From NCBI RefSeq assembly GCF_029626225.1, contig NZ_JARUBP010000001.1, positions 2,914,001 through 2,978,000 of the forward strand: a stretch of DNA of 64,000 bases, read 5' to 3'. The notes under the pieces were generated by a model that searched no databases, had not been told where the DNA came from, and saw nothing but the letters and a program-made list of their open reading frames with translations. Below, one piece after another: positions 60,712 through 64,000 of the stretch (within the stretch, counting starts at the first letter, position 1; every line of letters begins with the position of its first letter). Both the position numbers and the translations under genes were made by a program. The stretch is from Asanoa sp. WMMD1127. Its GTDB lineage: Bacteria > Actinomycetota > Actinomycetes > Mycobacteriales > Micromonosporaceae.

Positions 60712-61824
60712 CTATTTCGCGATGACCCGCACGAGCGCGTCGAGCGCCTCGACGGTGTGCCCCGCCACGAAATCGTCCAGGTGGGGCAAAGCGGCCGCCA
60801 TCCCGCCCGCCAGTGGCGCGAAACCGGCCTTGCCGCGGTGGGGATTCACCCAGACCAGCCGGTACGCCAGGCGGGCCAGCCGGTGCGTCTGCGCGGCCAG
60901 GGCGGCGGGGTCGCCGCGCTCCCAGCCGTCGCTGAACACCACCACGACCGCGCCCCGGGCGGTGCCGCGCTGTCCCCAGCGGTCCAGGAAGGCCTTGAGC
61001 GCGTCGGCCAGCCGGGTGCCGCCGTGCCAGTCCGGGATCGCCACCGACGCCGCCTGCAGGGCCGCGTCCGGGTCGCGGTGGCGCAGGGCGCGGGTGATCC
61101 GGGTCAGCCGGGTGCCCAGCGTGAACACCTCGGTCCCGGTCGGGCGGCGGCGCACGGCGGCGTGGGCGAAGCGCAGGAGCGCGTCGGCGTACGGGCTCAT
61201 CGAGCCGGACACGTCGACCAGCAGCACCAGGCGCCGGGGCCGGTCGCGGCGCCGCCGGCGGGCCAGCCGGGCCGGTTCGCCGGCGTTGCGGAGCGCGGCG
61301 CGGACCGTACGCGTCCGGTCGACCTCACCGCCCCGGGCCGGCTCGCGGCGGCGGGTGCGGCGGGTCGCGGTGGCCGGTCCGAGCAGGGCCAGCAGGCGCC
61401 GGACCTCGTCGCGTTCGCGCGGGGTGAGCAGGGCGAAGTCGCGCTGGCGGAGGATCTCGACGGTGCTGGTGGACAGCCCGAGGACGTGCGCCTCCTCGTC
61501 GACGGCCGCGCCGGGCGCGCCCGACGTGTACGGCGCGGCGACGCTGGGCAGCGCCGGTGTCGTGTTGACGGGGGTGCCGCGGGCCGGCCGCCGGCCGCCG
61601 AAGTAAGCGGCGAACGCCGCGTCGTAGATCGCGAGGTCGTCGGGTTCGGCGCAGAGCGTCTGCCGGCCAGCCCAGTAGACGCCGGCCGGGGCGGCCGGAC
61701 CGAGGGCGTCGACCGCCCGCAGCATGGTCTGCACCCGGTCGGGGCTCGCGGCGACACCGGCGTGCCGAAGCGTGCGGGCGAACCCGACGAGCAGCGCGGT
61801 CAGGTCGAGCCCGGCGCCGGTCAT
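60712..61824 (-). CDS. CoxE-like VWA-domain accessory protein
   Basis: A 370-residue protein with a C-terminal von Willebrand A domain holding the MIDAS motif [17 protein letters not shown], then [12 protein letters not shown] and [13 protein letters not shown]. CoxE-type proteins act with a MoxR ATPase to insert or mature the active-site cofactor of Mo hydroxylases. The ATG at 61824 overlaps the MoxR stop (ATGA). Confidence 0.92.
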   Translation of the reverse strand: MTGAGLDLTALLVGFARTLRHAGVAASPDRVQTMLRAVDALGPAAPAGVYWAGRQTLCAEPDDLAIYDAAFAAYFGGRRPARGTPVNTTPALPSVAAPYTSGAPGAAVDEEAHVLGLSTSTVEILRQRDFALLTPRERDEVRRLLALLGPATATRRTRRREPARGGEVDRTRTVRAALRNAGEPARLARRRRRDRPRRLVLLVDVSGSMSPYADALLRFAHAAVRRRPTGTEVFTLGTRLTRITRALRHRDPDAALQAASVAIPDWHGGTRLADALKAFLDRWGQRGTARGAVVVVFSDGWERGDPAALAAQTHRLARLAYRLVWVNPHRGKAGFAPLAGGMAAALPHLDDFVAGHTVEALDALVRVIAK

Positions 61825-62735
61825 GGCCGGGCGGCGACCAGCGCGTCGAGGCCGTTGGCCCGGACCCGCGTCACGTCCTCGCGGTACTTGAGGACCGCGC
61901 CGAGGGTGGCAGCCGCGGAGTCGGGGTCGAGTTGGCGGGCGCCGAGCGCCACCAGCGCGCCGGCCCAGTCGATCGACTCGGCCACGCCGGGCGGCTTGAT
62001 CAGGTCGAGCTCGCGCATCCGGCCGGCGGCCGTGGCGACCTCGGCGGCCAGGCGCTCGGTGACCTGGGGGAGCCGCTCGCGCAGGATGGCCACCTCCCGC
62101 TCGAAGCCGGGGTGCTCGACCCAGTGATAAAGGCAGCGGCGCTTGAGCGCGTCGTGCACCTCGCGCGTGCGGTTGCTGGTCAGCACGGTCAGTGGCGGGG
62201 TGGCGGCGGCGATCCGGCCGAGCTCGGGCACGGTGATCGCGGCCTCGGCCAGCACCTCGAGCAGGAACGCCTCGAACTCGTCGTCGGCCCGGTCGACCTC
62301 GTCGACCAGCAGCACGCAGGGGCTGTGCTCCAACGCCTGCAGCAGCGGCCGGGCGATCAGGAAGCGCCGGTCGTAGAGCCCGGCCTCGATCGCGGCCGCG
62401 TCCGGTCGCGTGCCGGTGGCGGTGGCGGCCGCGGTCGCCGCCGCCTCGGCCGCCCGCAGGTGCAGGATCTGCCGCGGGAAGTCCCAGTCGTAGAGGGCCT
62501 GCGCGGCGTCGAGCCCCTCGTAGCACTGCAGCCGCACGAAGCGGGCGCCGGTCGCGGTGGCCAGCGCCTGCGCGAACGCGGTCTTGCCGACCCCGGCCTC
62601 GCCCTCCAGGAACAGCGGCCGGCCGAGCTTGAGGGCCAGGAAACCGGCCGTCGCCAGGCCCTCGTCGGCGAGGTAGCCGGTCGACGCCAGCGCCCGCGAC
62701 AACGCTTCGGGGGAGTCGGGCAGCGAGGTCGTCAC
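61821..62735 (-). CDS. MoxR-type AAA ATPase (CoxD-like)
   Basis: A 304-residue AAA+ protein with Walker [16 protein letters not shown], Walker [12 protein letters not shown], sensor 1 [12 protein letters not shown] and the arginine finger [12 protein letters not shown]. CoxD-type chaperones mature Mo-Cu or Mo enzymes with the VWA partner encoded next. The GTG at 62735 gives [12 protein letters not shown]. It is first of the cluster coxD-E-S-L-M. Confidence 0.92.
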   Translation of the reverse strand: MTTSLPDSPEALSRALASTGYLADEGLATAGFLALKLGRPLFLEGEAGVGKTAFAQALATATGARFVRLQCYEGLDAAQALYDWDFPRQILHLRAAEAAATAAATATGTRPDAAAIEAGLYDRRFLIARPLLQALEHSPCVLLVDEVDRADDEFEAFLLEVLAEAAITVPELGRIAAATPPLTVLTSNRTREVHDALKRRCLYHWVEHPGFEREVAILRERLPQVTERLAAEVATAAGRMRELDLIKPPGVAESIDWAGALVALGARQLDPDSAAATLGAVLKYREDVTRVRANGLDALVAARP

Positions 62736-62761
62736 GGTGCCAACTATGCCAGCCCGACCTG

Positions 62762-64000
62762 TCAGAACGGCGCGGAGCGCCGCCGCCGGAACACCGCCAG
62801 CGCCAGCGGCAGCACCGCGCAGGCCGCCCACGCCACCGCGAGCGCGAGCGGGTCCGGGAGGACCGGCATCGCCAACGGCCACGCGTCGTCCAGGAAGACG
62901 GGAGTGGCCAGCCCGGCGACCGCCCAGGCCGCGACGGCGAGCAGCGGACCCGCGACCACGCCGAACACGACGGGCCACAGGTCGACCCGGCGGGCGGCGG
63001 CGCGCAGCGCGGGCGCGGCGATGCCCTGCGCCCGCAGCACCCGGCCGCGGGCCGACCGGGCCGCCCGCTCGGTCGCCGCGACCAGGGCGAGGCCGAGCAG
63101 CACGAGCAACACCGCGAAGCCGCCGGTGACGAGCTCGTAGCGGGCGGCCAGGGCGGCGCCGGAGCGGTCGGCGTGGTCGGCCAGCTCGCCCACCGCGTGG
63201 GTGGCCAGCACGGTCAGGCCCGCCTCGGCCAGCCGGCGGTCGGCGTCGGCCGGCGCGTCGGGGCCGATCCAGACCTGCGGGGCGCCGCCGGCCAACATCG
63301 GCGCCGCCCGGTCGAGATAGTCCAGGTCGACGAGCAGACCCGAGGCGCCGACACCGGGCAGCGTCGACTCGGCGCCGACCGCGGTCGCCGGCGCCGGGCG
63401 GGTGCGCCCGGGCGACACGACCGCCCAACCGGTGTCGGTCTCGCGGGCGATGGCCGAGGTGGTCCGCAGGATCGGCAGCACCTCGGGGACGTCGGCCACC
63501 ACCAGCCGTTGCGGCGCGTTGCCGGCGGCCATCTCGACGGTGAGGCCGGCCGCACCGGCGGTCAGCCTCGGGGCGGTCACGGTGGCGTTGTCCTCGGTCG
63601 ACGCCCGCCAGCGCGCCGGGTCGGCCAGCACCTCGCCGCCGGCGACCACCTGGTCCGGCCCGAGCTGGCCGACCTCGTGCACGGTCAGCCGCATCGTCGC
63701 CGGCACCCGCTCGATCTCGACGGCGACGAGCCGGCATCCGGTGCGGCACGACGGCAGGTTGCCGGTGTAGCGGTGCCGTCCGAACTGGACGTCGCCGAGG
63801 GCCACCGTGCGCTCGCCCTCACCGGGCGGCTGCACGACGGCCCACAGCTCGGGCTCGGCACCCTCCCGGTATGTGTCCCGCGCGGGATCCCAGGTGGGCA
63901 TCTCCATGGTCGCGTCGACCTGGATCCGGTTGCCGGTCACCAGCACGGACGGTGCGACCGGCGGGCGGAGCCGGCCGAGCGCGTCGGCGGGCAGGGAGCC
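62762..64000 (-). CDS. FtsX-like permease, 5' end beyond window
   Basis: The frame is open at the right edge, so only the C-terminal 412 residues are seen. It has a large extracytoplasmic region, then a transmembrane block (about 295-322 of the visible part, FAVLLVLLGLALVAATERAARSARGRVLRAQG), the FtsX-type pattern, and two more helices with a basic end. It resembles large actinobacterial ABC permeases of the FtsX group. It is 26 nt upstream of the MoxR start but probably not functionally linked. Confidence 0.75.
   Translation of the reverse strand, partial: GSLPADALGRLRPPVAPSVLVTGNRIQVDATMEMPTWDPARDTYREGAEPELWAVVQPPGEGERTVALGDVQFGRHRYTGNLPSCRTGCRLVAVEIERVPATMRLTVHEVGQLGPDQVVAGGEVLADPARWRASTEDNATVTAPRLTAGAAGLTVEMAAGNAPQRLVVADVPEVLPILRTTSAIARETDTGWAVVSPGRTRPAPATAVGAESTLPGVGASGLLVDLDYLDRAAPMLAGGAPQVWIGPDAPADADRRLAEAGLTVLATHAVGELADHADRSGAALAARYELVTGGFAVLLVLLGLALVAATERAARSARGRVLRAQGIAAPALRAAARRVDLWPVVFGVVAGPLLAVAAWAVAGLATPVFLDDAWPLAMPVLPDPLALAVAWAACAVLPLALAVFRRRRSAPF

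Noticed and set aside
1-64000. Search for tRNA or rRNA genes, CRISPR arrays, transposases, integrases and phage genes
   Set aside because: None was recognised by reading; no repeat-spacer pattern or DDE/recombinase motif was seen.

Overview
The window is high-GC DNA, above about 70% G+C by eye, with many GTG and TTG starts, 4-nt stop/start overlaps and no tRNA, rRNA, insertion sequence, phage or CRISPR sequence that I can see. SARP/BTAD, LacI and sensor-domain regulators, Tat-type sugar-binding lipoproteins, a class F sortase and sugar ABC transporters without their own ATPase all point to a filamentous actinobacterium, probably Micromonosporaceae (inference). It reads as an ordinary chromosomal segment of about 66 genes, including two broken ones. 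Layout: 1-2637 is an envelope-stress or efflux locus: a partial membrane protein and a Cys-repeat lipoprotein, divergent from a response regulator/histidine kinase pair. 2727-6014 holds a Ser/Thr kinase, a secreted two-repeat helical protein and a class F sortase. 6011-7620 encodes a small antitoxin-like protein overlapping an ATP-dependent DNA ligase that carries a degenerate PIN-like domain at its N-terminus; this is the most unusual gene architecture here. 7704-12661 has an XRE regulator with a quinone-reductase-like enzyme, then a PadR-controlled ABC exporter. 12658-14780 is a patch of decay: a frameshifted AraC/GyrI-like gene, a sensor protein that looks like a truncated histidine kinase, and a stop-interrupted fragment. 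14768-21856 contains small hypotheticals, a stand-alone ScoMcrA-head-like protein coupled to an epoxide-hydrolase-like enzyme, CGNR, TetR and SARP regulators, and an alpha/beta hydrolase. 21853-27065 is an alpha-galactoside system: a binding protein and GH27 enzyme divergent from two permeases. 27033-30850 has a septum-formation-like protein, a secreted purple-acid-type phosphatase and a nickel/cobalt-type exporter. 30847-36079 is a catabolic operon (Ldh2-type dehydrogenase, MFS, SDR) plus an IclR regulator and an erythromycin-esterase-like gene. 36199-41405 has a 1,129-residue secreted phosphodiester glycosidase/metallophosphoesterase fusion, an Lrp regulator and an APC permease. 41406-51626 is a beta-glucoside utilisation locus: two LacI regulators, a GH3 enzyme, a complete ABC importer without ATPase, and a transketolase, with palindromic operators including one close to the CebR consensus. 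51623-56632 holds small regulators and enzymes, including HMG-CoA lyase, a cysteine-free HesB-like protein, a Cys-rich pentapeptide protein, HxlR, TetR, DedA and a UBP zinc finger. 56676-62735 is a form II CO-dehydrogenase-like molybdenum hydroxylase operon with its MoxR and VWA accessory genes, and 62762-64000 is a partial permease. Sugar loci are built as divergent promoters with catabolic enzymes on one side and transport genes on the other; the missing ATPase is presumably a shared MsiK-type protein elsewhere. Seven of fourteen convergent gene pairs share a 4-nt stop/stop overlap, so many 3' ends are packed with no room for a terminator.
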